In this document: piece by piece, positions 53,654 to 62,254 of the stretch
Layout of the letters: each line of letters opens with the position of its first letter
Numbering within the stretch: position 1 is the first letter of the stretch
Origin: Roseivirga sp. UBA6052
GTDB taxonomy: Bacteria; Bacteroidota; Bacteroidia; Cytophagales; Cyclobacteriaceae
Assembly (NCBI GenBank): GCA_002427755.1
Contig: DIYO01000001.1
Coordinates: 1 to 64,000, forward strand
Length of the DNA stretch: 64,000 nt
Reading direction: 5' to 3'
Made by a program: the position numbers and the translations under genes
The notes under the pieces: generated by a model
What the model saw: the letters and a program-made list of their open reading frames with translations, nothing else
Told to the model about the DNA's origin: nothing
Databases searched by the model: none

Positions 53654-54517
53654 ATGAGACAGCTTAAGATTAGTAAGCAGATTACCAACAGAGAATCACA
53701 GTCTCTCGATAAATATCTTCAAGAAATAGGCAAGGTGGATCTTTTGACCCCTGACGAAGAAGTAGATTTAGCGAAGAGAATCAGAGAAGGTGACCAACTC
53801 GCGTTGGAAAAATTAACTAAGGCAAACTTGAGATTCGTGGTATCTGTTGCCAAGCAATATCAGAATCAAGGGCTTTCTTTAGGTGATTTAATTAATGAAG
53901 GGAACTTAGGTTTGATTAAGGCTGCACAGCGTTTTGATGAAACCAGAGGTTTTAAATTTATATCATATGCCGTGTGGTGGATTAGACAATCAATCCTTCA
54001 AGCACTGGCAGAGCAATCTAGAATTGTAAGATTACCACTCAATAGAGTTGGTTCATTAAATAAAATTTCAAAAACATTTTCTGAGTTAGAGCAAAAGTTC
54101 GAAAGAGAACCTTCTCCAGATGAGCTTGCCGAAGTACTTGATGTAGCGACAAAAGAAGTTGTAGATACCATGAAGATTTCTGGTAGACACGTTTCTATGG
54201 ATGCACCATTTGTTCAAGGTGAAGAAAACTCACTTTTGGATGTATTAGAGAATGATATGGAAGAAAAGCCGGATACCGGTTTAATGAATGATTCTCTTAG
54301 AAGAGAGGTGCAAAGAGCACTGTCAACTCTAACTCAAAGAGAGGCAGATGTAATTACTTTATACTTTGGTCTGAATGGTGAGCATTCTATGACACTTGAG
54401 GAAATTGGAGAGAAATTCAATTTAACAAGAGAGCGTGTTCGACAGATTAAAGAAAAGGCAATCAGAAGGTTGCGTCACACTTCTAGAAGTAAAGCATTGA
54501 AACCTTATTTAGGATAA
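53654..54517 (+). CDS. rpoD: RNA polymerase primary sigma factor
   Basis: 287 residues: short, as usual in Bacteroidota, with no long region 1.1 or non-conserved insert. Region 1.2: SLDKYLQEIGKVDLLTPDEEVDLAKRI. Region 2: NLRFVVSVAKQYQNQGLSLGDLINEGNLGLIKAAQRFD and FISYAVWWIRQSILQALAEQSR. Region 3/4: PLNRVGSLNKI, MTLEEIGEKFNLTRERVRQIKEKAIRRLRH. It recognises the TTG/TAnnTTTG promoters seen in this window. It follows pnp with 80 bases and ends at its own terminator. Confidence 0.96.
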   Translation: MRQLKISKQITNRESQSLDKYLQEIGKVDLLTPDEEVDLAKRIREGDQLALEKLTKANLRFVVSVAKQYQNQGLSLGDLINEGNLGLIKAAQRFDETRGFKFISYAVWWIRQSILQALAEQSRIVRLPLNRVGSLNKISKTFSELEQKFEREPSPDELAEVLDVATKEVVDTMKISGRHVSMDAPFVQGEENSLLDVLENDMEEKPDTGLMNDSLRREVQRALSTLTQREADVITLYFGLNGEHSMTLEEIGEKFNLTRERVRQIKEKAIRRLRHTSRSKALKPYLG

Positions 54518-54541
54518 GATTTCCATTTAAAATCGCATAAA

Positions 54542-54570
54542 AAGGCCTTCAATAGAAGGTCTTTTTTTTT
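54542..54570 (+). terminator. Terminator after rpoD
   Basis: Stem AAGGCCTTC/GAAGGTCTT (one G-T pair) with a 4-base loop and a run of nine T; 25 bases after the stop. Confidence 0.9.
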
Positions 54571-54646
54571 GCGTAAAATCATTGGGAACAATCCTTTGTC
54601 TAATATGTGTTAAAGCACTAGATTTGAAGATTAGGAGAAGTAAAAA

Positions 54647-55609
54647 ATGAGTACAGAACACGTAAAAGTATTGATCATAGGATCAGGGCCTGCAGGTTAT
54701 ACTGCCGCTGTTTATGCATCAAGAGCTGGGTTAAAGCCTGTTTTATATACTGGTGGTCAGCCGGGAGGTCAGTTAACCACAACAAATGATGTTGAGAACT
54801 ATCCAGGATATCCAGAAGGAATCAATGGACCACAGATGATGGTAGAGTTTCAGCAACAAGCTGAAAGGTTCGGTACAGATATTAGATATGGTCTTGCTAC
54901 CAAAGTAGATTTCTCGGGTTATCCGCATAGAGTTTGGATAGATGATAAAACTGAGATCACCGCAGATTCTGTAATTATTTCTACTGGTGCTAGTGCCAAG
55001 TATTTAGGGCTACCATCAGAACAAGAATTTGCTAATAAGGGAGTAAGTGCTTGTGCTGTTTGTGATGGCTTCTTTTATAAGGGTAAACCAGTAGCAGTTG
55101 TTGGTGCTGGAGATACTGCAGCAGAAGAAGCTACTTATTTAGCCAACCTTTCTCCTAAGGTGTACATGATTGTTAGAAGAGATGAAATGAGAGCTTCTAA
55201 GATCATGCAAGAAAGAGTGTTAAATACACCAAATATAGAAGTGCTTTGGAACCATGAGACGGAAGAAGTAATTGGTAACGATACTGATGGTGTTACAGGA
55301 GCACGACTAGTCAATAACAAAACAGGAGAGAAGACTGAAATTGAAGTAAATGGTTTCTTTGTGGCAATCGGTCATAAGCCTAATACTGATATCTTCAAAG
55401 GCTGGTTAGATATGGACGAAACAGGATATTTAATTGTTAAGCCTGGAACTTCTCATACCAATATTGAAGGCGTATTTGCTACGGGAGATGCTGCTGATAA
55501 AGTGTATAGGCAAGCTGTTACTGCCGCAGGAACAGGTTGTATGGGAGCTTTAGATGCAGAGCGTTTCTTGGCTGAGAAAGAGTTTGAAATGAGTACCGCA
55601 GAGGCATAA
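54647..55609 (+). CDS. trxB: Thioredoxin-disulfide reductase
   Basis: 320 residues. FAD-binding VLIIGSGPAGYTAAVYASRAG near the start, the redox pair in SACAVCDGFFYKGK (C-x-x-C at about 137-140), NADPH-binding VAVVGAGDTAAEEATYL, and the C-terminal EGVFATGDAADKVYRQAVTAAGTGC. It reduces thioredoxin with NADPH. A bacillithiol gene follows, so two thiol systems lie side by side. Confidence 0.96.
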   Translation: MSTEHVKVLIIGSGPAGYTAAVYASRAGLKPVLYTGGQPGGQLTTTNDVENYPGYPEGINGPQMMVEFQQQAERFGTDIRYGLATKVDFSGYPHRVWIDDKTEITADSVIISTGASAKYLGLPSEQEFANKGVSACAVCDGFFYKGKPVAVVGAGDTAAEEATYLANLSPKVYMIVRRDEMRASKIMQERVLNTPNIEVLWNHETEEVIGNDTDGVTGARLVNNKTGEKTEIEVNGFFVAIGHKPNTDIFKGWLDMDETGYLIVKPGTSHTNIEGVFATGDAADKVYRQAVTAAGTGCMGALDAERFLAEKEFEMSTAEA

Positions 55610-55634
55610 ATCTCATGCAGGAACAAATATGATC

Positions 55635-55663
55635 ACGCCACGGTTATTATCGTGGCGTTTTTA
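55635..55663 (+). terminator. Terminator after trxB
   Basis: A perfect 8-bp stem ACGCCACG/CGTGGCGT with an 8-base loop and TTTTTATT; 25 bases after the stop. Confidence 0.88.
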
Positions 55664-55709
55664 TTGTAGGTACATGCAACTTACCTACAATGTTTAAATA
55701 GAAAATTAG

Positions 55710-56426
55710 ATGAAACTAGACATACTAGCTCTTGCTGCTCACCCTGATGATGTGGAATTATCCGCAGCAGGTACTTTAATCAAGGCGATTCAATCAGGAA
55801 AGAAAGCTGGAATAATTGACTTTACTAGAGGAGAGTTAGGTACAAGAGGAACTCCAGAAATTCGCAAAGCAGAAGCAGCAGAGGCTGCTCAAGTTATGGG
55901 GCTCTCAGCAAGAGAGAATTTGGGTTTCAGAGATGCCTTTTTTAAGAATGATGAGGAGCATCAGCTTGAGGTTATTAAAATGATCAGGAAGTATCAACCT
56001 GATATTGTACTCGCTAATGCCATTGATGACCGTCACTCAGATCATGGAAGGGCTTCTTTCTTATCTAAGGAAGCATGCTTTCTCTCAGGTTTAGAGAAAA
56101 TCGAAACGGAATTAGATGGAGCTAAACAGAAGGCCTGGAGACCAAAAGTAGTCTATCATTATATTCAAAGCATACCGCATCAGCCTGATTTTATTGTGGA
56201 CGTTTCTTCCGCTTGGGACACTAAGATGGAGGCCGTTTTGGCTTACAAGTCACAGTTTTTTGATCCAGAAAGCAGTGAGAGCGACACCTATATTTCCTCT
56301 CCGAAATTTATGGAGATGGTAAAGGCTAGAGGAGTCCATTACGGTCACGAAATTGGTGTCGAATATGGGGAAGGTTTTACGGTAGAGAGAATGCCTGGTG
56401 TTGATTCCGTATTTGATCTAATCTAA
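55710..56426 (+). CDS. bshB1: Bacillithiol biosynthesis deacetylase BshB1
   Basis: 238 residues, LmbE/PIG-L zinc deacetylase. Zinc ligands: AAHPDDVELS (His-Pro-Asp-Asp) and the later DDRHSDHGRAS. FTRGELGTRGTPEIRKAEAAEAA and AYKSQFF are typical of BshB1. It removes acetyl from GlcNAc-malate in bacillithiol synthesis. The last 4 bases overlap the convergent pdxH gene. Confidence 0.93.
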   Translation: MKLDILALAAHPDDVELSAAGTLIKAIQSGKKAGIIDFTRGELGTRGTPEIRKAEAAEAAQVMGLSARENLGFRDAFFKNDEEHQLEVIKMIRKYQPDIVLANAIDDRHSDHGRASFLSKEACFLSGLEKIETELDGAKQKAWRPKVVYHYIQSIPHQPDFIVDVSSAWDTKMEAVLAYKSQFFDPESSESDTYISSPKFMEMVKARGVHYGHEIGVEYGEGFTVERMPGVDSVFDLI

Positions 56427-57067
56427 GGGGCAAGTCTATCTATTTTCCAAGTTCCGTTTTGGTTCTTGGTGTAGAGCAACCTATCATGCAACCTGCTTTT
56501 TCTGCCTTGCCAGAACTCAAAAGAAACTGGTTCTATTCTATATCCTCCCCAGAAATCAGGAAGAGGTACTTTACCTTCCTTGAATTTTCGCTTCATCTCT
56601 GCAAGCTTCATTTCAAGAATGCTTCTTGAGCTTATTATGCTACTTTGCTGAGAAACCCAAGCACCTAATTGGCTACCATGAGGTCTTGATGTAAAGTATT
56701 GAAGAGATTCTTTTGGACTTACTTTAATAGCTTTTCCGATTACGTTTACCTGCCTTTCCAGACTATACCAAGGGAAAAGTGCCGATACTTGATTGTTCTC
56801 AGTGATGTGTTTGGCTTTTCTACTCTCATAATTGGTATAGAACACAATCCCGTCTTCGTTTAAAGCTTTCATGAGCACTGTACGTTGAAACGGTTGATTA
56901 TCACTATTTACTGTGCTTAGAACGAAGGCATTAGGCTCTAATACCTGACTTTGTTGAGCTTCATTAAACCATTTTTCAAATTGCAAGTAAGGGTTTTGCT
57001 CTGCTGAATCTATATCTAAAGAGGCCTTGGTGTATTCTTGTCTTAAGTCTGCTATCGAGTCTGCCAT
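56423..57067 (-). CDS. pdxH: Pyridoxamine 5'-phosphate oxidase
   Basis: 214 residues. FMN-binding signatures: NAFVLSTVNSDNQPFQRTVLMKAL, GIVFYTNYESRKAKHI, ALFPWYSLERQVNVIGKA and the C-terminal WGGYRIEPVSFEFWQGRKSRLHDRLLY. It oxidises PNP/PMP to PLP. Convergent with bshB1 with a 4-base overlap; 102 bases from the divergent yqgE. Confidence 0.96.
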   Translation of the reverse strand: MADSIADLRQEYTKASLDIDSAEQNPYLQFEKWFNEAQQSQVLEPNAFVLSTVNSDNQPFQRTVLMKALNEDGIVFYTNYESRKAKHITENNQVSALFPWYSLERQVNVIGKAIKVSPKESLQYFTSRPHGSQLGAWVSQQSSIISSRSILEMKLAEMKRKFKEGKVPLPDFWGGYRIEPVSFEFWQGRKSRLHDRLLYTKNQNGTWKIDRLAP

Positions 57068-57169
57068 ATGTATTATGTTATTGCAAATATAACTATGTGT
57101 AGCTCGAAAGTTTTGGTAAAAAGCTAGGCAAAATTGCTAAGCCTTTATAATTTCCTTTAAACGAAGTGA

Positions 57170-57745
57170 ATGTTCGAATACGACAAAAATATACCGGAAC
57201 CTGAAAGAGGAGATTTCTTGTTATCAGAACCCTTTTTAAATGACCCGAATTTTGAGCGCACAGTGATTTTGGTCTGTGAGCATAATGATGAGGGTACCTT
57301 TGGATTGGTAATGAATAAATTAAGCGACTTACAGTTGAATGATGTACTAGAGGAGGAAGTTACCTTTCCGGCATATTTAAATATTGGAGGTCCTGTTGAA
57401 CAAAACACGCTACACTTTGTACACAGATTAGGAAATACAATTGAAGGTTCTGTTCAATTGAATGGAGATCTTTATTGGAGTGGTGATTTTGAACAGGTGA
57501 AATTCTTAATGAATTCGGGTTTAGTTCAAGAAGAAGATATACAATTCTATCTTGGGTATTCAGGTTGGGCGTCTGGTCAACTTAGAGAAGAGATGGATGG
57601 ACAATCTTGGTTTGTACGAAAAAATGCTACTTCAAAAGAAATTTTCGATTTAGAGTCTGATATACTCTGGAAGTCGATTTTAAGAGATATGGGAGGGAAG
57701 TACAAGGTGTTTTCAAATTACCCTAGTGACCCTCGTTTAAATTAG
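57170..57745 (+). CDS. YqgE/AlgH family protein
   Basis: 191 residues. The family core is clear: GDFLLSEPFLNDPNFERTVILVCEHNDEGTFGLVMNK, NIGGPVEQNTLHFVHR and the later FYLGYSGWASGQLREEM. The family (DUF179) has no settled function. Cytoplasmic. It lies 60 bases upstream of the DUF349 gene. Confidence 0.92.
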   Translation: MFEYDKNIPEPERGDFLLSEPFLNDPNFERTVILVCEHNDEGTFGLVMNKLSDLQLNDVLEEEVTFPAYLNIGGPVEQNTLHFVHRLGNTIEGSVQLNGDLYWSGDFEQVKFLMNSGLVQEEDIQFYLGYSGWASGQLREEMDGQSWFVRKNATSKEIFDLESDILWKSILRDMGGKYKVFSNYPSDPRLN

Positions 57746-57754
57746 TAGAATTAT

Positions 57755-57762
57755 TACCTTTG
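57755..57762 (+). promoter_or_regulatory. TAnnTTTG -7 element before the DUF349 gene
   Basis: TACCTTTG lies 43 bases before the ATG at 57806, a normal distance. No clear -33 TTG is seen. Confidence 0.4.
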
Positions 57763-57805
57763 AAATGTTAACGGTGCGGCATAAAAGCCGATAGCAATAG
57801 TGATT

Positions 57806-59926
57806 ATGAGCGAAGACAAAAACTTGCAGTCAGAAGAAGAAAAGAACACAAATTCTGAGACTGAAAAAGAAGTTACAAATCGAGTTACCCCAGAAGCAGC
57901 ATCAAGTTCAGGTGATGAAACTCCAGAAAAAGAGGTTGAAACAGGTACTACAGAGGAAAAGCAGGTAGAGGCTGAGACTCCTGTAGAAGATACTACAGTT
58001 GAGCAAAATTCCTTTGAAGAGACTGAAACCACACAAGAAGAAATTGAACAACCTTTGGCTGAGGAAGAGAAGAAGGAGGTTGCAGCTGATGACACTTCGG
58101 GAGAAGTAGTTGCTGAAGAAGATCAAGATAACAATGCTGAGTCGACCGAATCTGAGGATTCTTCATCTTCAGATGACGAAGTGCACGATGACGAACCTCC
58201 ACACGATGAGGATGAGGTACTTCCAGATTATACTACGTTTAGTCGTGAGCAATTAGTTGATGCAATTGAAGAATTGACGCATCAAGATACATTTAAGAGA
58301 TCCTCTAAAATTGTCGAAATCATTGATCCATTGTTTAAATCTATGGAAGATGAAGCCCGTAGTGCTGCTCTTGCCAAGTATTTAGCCGATGGAGGTGAAG
58401 AGGATAGTTTCGAATTCAGACATGATGAGCTGTTTAATAGATTTGATGCTTCTCAAAGACTCATTAGAGACAGAAGATCAGCCTTCTACAAAGAAAAAGA
58501 GGCGGCCAAGGAAAGAAATCTAGCTAAGAAAGAAGAACTCCTTGAACAGCTAAGAGAGTTGATTGATGGTGATAATGCTTCGACAAACATCAAGCCTATA
58601 AAAGAAATTCAAGAAGCGTGGAAAGCAGTTGGACCTGTTCCAAATCAGCATAATCGTACGCTTTGGGCTAATTACAACGCATTATTAGATAGATTCTACA
58701 ATAACAGACATATCCTTTTTGAGCTAAAAGAACTGGATAGAAAGAAGAATTATGCAGCTAAGCTCGATTTGTGTGAAAAAGCAGAATCGCTTGATCAAAT
58801 AGAGAACATTAAGGATGCTATAATCCAGCTGAATGAGCTTCATGAAGAGTACAAGAAAATTGGTGCCGTTCCGAGAGAAGTTCAAGAAGAACTCTGGCAA
58901 AGATTCAAAGGTGCATCAGACGTTATCTATAAGAAAAGGAAAGAATACCTTGAAGGATTAAAAGGAGAACTCAAGGACAACTTGGTTGAAAAAGAAAAAT
59001 TAATCGAGGAGCTTGTAGTCTTTACTTCATTTGATTCAGATAGAATAAATGACTGGAACGCTAAGACTAAAGAGATCCTTGCAGTTCAAAAGCGTTGGGA
59101 TGCCATAGGTGGTGTGCCTCGAGAAAAGGCAAAAGAGATCAACAAAGGATTCTGGTCCAACTTTAAAAAGTTCTTCTCAAATAAGAATGAATTCTTTAAG
59201 AAGCTCGAAGGACTTAGAAAAGAGAACTTAGCTAAGAAAGAAGAATTAGTGAAGCAGGCTGAGGCTTTAGCTGAAAGTCAAGACTGGGAAGGAACGGCAG
59301 AGAAGATAAAGGCACTCCAGAGAGAGTGGAAGAACATTGGTCCTGTTCCGGAAAAGCAAAGAAACCTGATTTATGCTCAGTTTAAAGAAGCTTGTGATAC
59401 CTTTTTCAATAATAAGAGAAGCAGCGCAAATGAGGCTGAAGCTGAGTATGTGGAAAATCAAAAAGGCAAAGAAGCAATCATTGAGAAGCTAATTCAATTA
59501 GCAGAAGGCAAAAAGACTTCCGAAGAAGAGTTATTGGCTACTGCTGCTGAATATCAGAGTTTCGGTTTTGTACCTAGAAATGCCATAAAGACACTAGAAG
59601 AGAAATATGGCGCAGCTATAGAAGCATATGTGGCTACACTTGGTTTAGAAGAAGCAGATGCTGAAACATTAGTGATCAAAGCTGAAATGGCTGGTGGTGC
59701 TAAGTCTGGAGCTGGGGATAAGAAACTTCAAAAGAAAGAGTCTGCGCTTAGAAGAAAGATTAATGAGCTAGAAGATAATATTGCCTTGTGGAATAACAAT
59801 CTCGCTTTCTTCGCGAATTCAAAAACGGCTGATAAGCTTAAGGTAGAATTTGATCAAAAGATTGAATCAGCAGAAGAGGATCTTAGAAAATTAAAGAAAC
59901 AGCTTAGAATTCTAAGAAATCTCTGA
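57806..59926 (+). CDS. DUF349 repeat protein with long acidic N-terminus
   Basis: 706 residues from the ATG at 57806 (a GTG two codons earlier is possible). The first ~135 residues are low-complexity Glu/Thr/Asp-rich and surely disordered. Then come four clear DUF349 repeats with the motif W..xGxVP...: AWKAVGPVPNQHNRTLW, EYKKIGAVPREVQEELW, RWDAIGGVPREKAKE and EWKNIGPVPEKQRNLIY, plus a fifth degenerate copy (YQSFGFVPRNAIK). A C-terminal coiled coil ends RKLKKQLRILRNL. The domain is helical and of unknown function. Confidence 0.9.
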   Translation: MSEDKNLQSEEEKNTNSETEKEVTNRVTPEAASSSGDETPEKEVETGTTEEKQVEAETPVEDTTVEQNSFEETETTQEEIEQPLAEEEKKEVAADDTSGEVVAEEDQDNNAESTESEDSSSSDDEVHDDEPPHDEDEVLPDYTTFSREQLVDAIEELTHQDTFKRSSKIVEIIDPLFKSMEDEARSAALAKYLADGGEEDSFEFRHDELFNRFDASQRLIRDRRSAFYKEKEAAKERNLAKKEELLEQLRELIDGDNASTNIKPIKEIQEAWKAVGPVPNQHNRTLWANYNALLDRFYNNRHILFELKELDRKKNYAAKLDLCEKAESLDQIENIKDAIIQLNELHEEYKKIGAVPREVQEELWQRFKGASDVIYKKRKEYLEGLKGELKDNLVEKEKLIEELVVFTSFDSDRINDWNAKTKEILAVQKRWDAIGGVPREKAKEINKGFWSNFKKFFSNKNEFFKKLEGLRKENLAKKEELVKQAEALAESQDWEGTAEKIKALQREWKNIGPVPEKQRNLIYAQFKEACDTFFNNKRSSANEAEAEYVENQKGKEAIIEKLIQLAEGKKTSEEELLATAAEYQSFGFVPRNAIKTLEEKYGAAIEAYVATLGLEEADAETLVIKAEMAGGAKSGAGDKKLQKKESALRRKINELEDNIALWNNNLAFFANSKTADKLKVEFDQKIESAEEDLRKLKKQLRILRNL

Positions 59927-59972
59927 TTATCAATAAAGTAGAAAAAAGTTGAAAAAATCCTGTTTAAGGTGT

Positions 59973-60002
59973 TTGCAAATCGGAAAGTCACTTCTATATT
60001 TG
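59973..60002 (+). promoter_or_regulatory. Promoter of tRNA-Thr
   Basis: TTG at 59973, spacer 19, and a perfect TATATTTG at 59995-60002; the tRNA starts 31 bases later. Confidence 0.7.
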
Positions 60003-60032
60003 CACTCGCTTTGAACGAAAAGCAAATAAGAA

Positions 60033-60105
<73 letters not shown>

Positions 60106-60118
60106 CTTCATTATCAAG

Positions 60119-60149
60119 CACTTACAAATTTATTTGTAAGTGTTTTTTT
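60119..60149 (+). terminator. Terminator after tRNA-Thr
   Basis: The inverted repeat CACTTACAAAT/ATTTGTAAGTG, with only 2 bases between the arms, is followed by TTTTTTTG, 14 bases after the tRNA. Confidence 0.85.
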
Positions 60150-60731
60150 GTTACTTGCATGCAATTTGCATACATGTCTTATTTGCACTTTGGAATTTTT
60201 TGAAATTATACAATTCTCAAGAGAATCTGCTAGCCCCATTCAATAAGAGCTTCAAGAATAATTTTATTTGTTTTAAAGCATGAAGCGGTCGACTGCTTGA
60301 TTATTATTTATAAAGTCGATAGTAGCTATGCTTTATTTTTATGAATTCGGTAAAAGTAAAGATTTAGATTAATCACTCAATTTTTTATGGACAAATTTTG
60401 TCATAGACTATAGACTAGTTTTACATTTACGATGATTATATTATACAGAACACATAAATTATATGTGTAATATTTTTATTCTGTATTATTTTATTTTTAT
60501 CACTTTCTATTATTATTTTTTGTAATCACTCTTTCTAGTACCTTTCTTAAAAATGTATGAGTTTGAATAGGTACAATTAGCTTATCAAAAAAATTGGATG
60601 TAATAAAGAAATGTGGAGTTGACCTTCGATGACATAGATCTTGAAAATGCCAGAGAAAGGCTTTAAACAAAAAGGTTCAACCCGACAAGAGATATTGAAA
60701 AATTATTAAAAATCTCCAACAATTAATAAAT
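60150..60731 (+). other. AT-rich gene-free stretch
   Basis: About 580 bases of markedly AT-rich DNA with no gene that I can support. It holds a near-palindrome AAGCGGTCGACTGCTT (60283-60298, one mismatch pair) and several long A/T tracts. It may hold the promoter of the downstream surface locus. No second copy of the tRNA-Thr 3' end was seen. Confidence 0.6.
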
Positions 60732-62237
60732 ATGAAGCAAGTAACACTCACAATACTTTTGATGCTGAGCGCTTCTGGTGCATTTGCACAGTTTAATAGC
60801 TCAAACTCACCACACTTATATCATCTTGGGGGGAATATAGGTATAGGTGTTCAAAACCCAGGTTATACCCTAAGCATAGAAGGAGGAACAATTAGTGGAC
60901 AAAAGGGTCTAAATTTTGGTGACACAAACTCTCGAATATATTTCCGGGGTAATAGGGCACTTGAGGGTGGTGTTGGGAGACTTCAGGTTGGCGAAGGTTA
61001 TAGTCAAACTGAGCTCTATAACAATGTTAGGTTTTTTGTTGATTCTCCCACTAATTCGGCAGTGGGGTTCGATTTTTATAACGGATCAAGGAGACTGCAT
61101 GCTTATGAAGCGGGAGGGATGAATGCTAGACCACTTACGTTGCATGCTCAGGAATTCTCATTTGTTAATGATTCTCAGACGCTTATATCCTTAGATCAAG
61201 ATGGAAATCTGGCGATTGGTAATTCAACTGCACTAGCTAAACTGCATGTAGATGCCCCAGTTGGTTTTTACGCTGATAATGGAACTAAGAGTACTTTCAA
61301 ACTATCGTATAATAATCTCCCTTTTGCTAATCACTTTATTGGAAGCTACTGGGATTATAATATAGAAAATCCGTACACAGGTCCCTCACGTGGAGGTATC
61401 CACTTTAAAACCGCAGGGAGTCACGTTATGTCTGTAACTCAGCAAGGTGGAGTGGTAGTAGGGTCAAACTCCACAGCAAGTTCGTTTGCTGTCATAAAAA
61501 ATCACGGTAGTCAAGGGACTCCTATGGTTGATTTAAATTCAACAGGAGATGGAGATGTACTATATGTTCGGAACAATAGTATGCGTGAAGATATGCATAT
61601 AGCTAAATTCTTGAACTCGTCAGGAACTGCCGTAGGCGTAAGGGCTAGCGGAGACATGTATCTACCAAATGGTAGTGTGTCAATAACGAAGAATAGTGGA
61701 AATACACTTCTCAATTTGTATGGCAGTAACAATAAAATTGTAGATGTTTTCAACGATGGAGGAAGAGGAAGACTTAGGCTTTATAGGACCGGTGGAACAG
61801 CACATGGGCAGTTAATGCATGATGGCACAGACTTTACTATTTCTTCGACCGCTGGCAAAGTTAAAATTCTAAATGATGCTGTATTTAATGAGAAGATAGA
61901 AGCCAAACAGGTAAAAGTTAGTGCCACTCCAGGCTCTTTCCCTGACTACGTTTTCAAAGAAGATTACAACTTGATGTCAATTGACCAATTGTCAAATTTC
62001 ATTGAAAAAAATGGCCACCTTCCCAATATTCCAACCGCCAAAGAAGTAGAAACTAATGGTCAAGACTTGGGAGATATTCAGAAGAAATTATTGGAGAAGA
62101 TTGAGGAGTTAACGCTCTACGTTATTCAACTTGAGAGAAACAATTTAAGACTCGAAAGACAGAACGTTGAATTTAAATCAATGTTAAAAACGGTCATCGA
62201 TAGATTTGAAAATCTTGATTCAAAGGATAAACAATAA
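60732..62237 (+). CDS. Secreted tail-fibre-like protein with C-terminal coiled coil
   Basis: 501 residues with a signal peptide (MKQVTLTILLMLSASGAFAQ). The body is beta-rich with repeated short Gly/Asn motifs (GGNIGIGVQNPGYTLSIEGG, DGNLAIGNSTALAKLHVDAP), like fibre or trimeric shaft proteins. The end is the common Bacteroidota segment FPDYVFKEDYNLMSIDQLSNFI, GHLPNIPTAKEVETNG, followed by a coiled coil (KKLLEKIEELTLYVIQLERNN), resembling intramolecular-chaperone-type (S74-like) tails. Probably a surface or secreted fibre. The RHS-type gene follows 17 bases later. Confidence 0.8.
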   Translation: MKQVTLTILLMLSASGAFAQFNSSNSPHLYHLGGNIGIGVQNPGYTLSIEGGTISGQKGLNFGDTNSRIYFRGNRALEGGVGRLQVGEGYSQTELYNNVRFFVDSPTNSAVGFDFYNGSRRLHAYEAGGMNARPLTLHAQEFSFVNDSQTLISLDQDGNLAIGNSTALAKLHVDAPVGFYADNGTKSTFKLSYNNLPFANHFIGSYWDYNIENPYTGPSRGGIHFKTAGSHVMSVTQQGGVVVGSNSTASSFAVIKNHGSQGTPMVDLNSTGDGDVLYVRNNSMREDMHIAKFLNSSGTAVGVRASGDMYLPNGSVSITKNSGNTLLNLYGSNNKIVDVFNDGGRGRLRLYRTGGTAHGQLMHDGTDFTISSTAGKVKILNDAVFNEKIEAKQVKVSATPGSFPDYVFKEDYNLMSIDQLSNFIEKNGHLPNIPTAKEVETNGQDLGDIQKKLLEKIEELTLYVIQLERNNLRLERQNVEFKSMLKTVIDRFENLDSKDKQ

Positions 62238-62254
62238 AAGTCACATTAGATAAA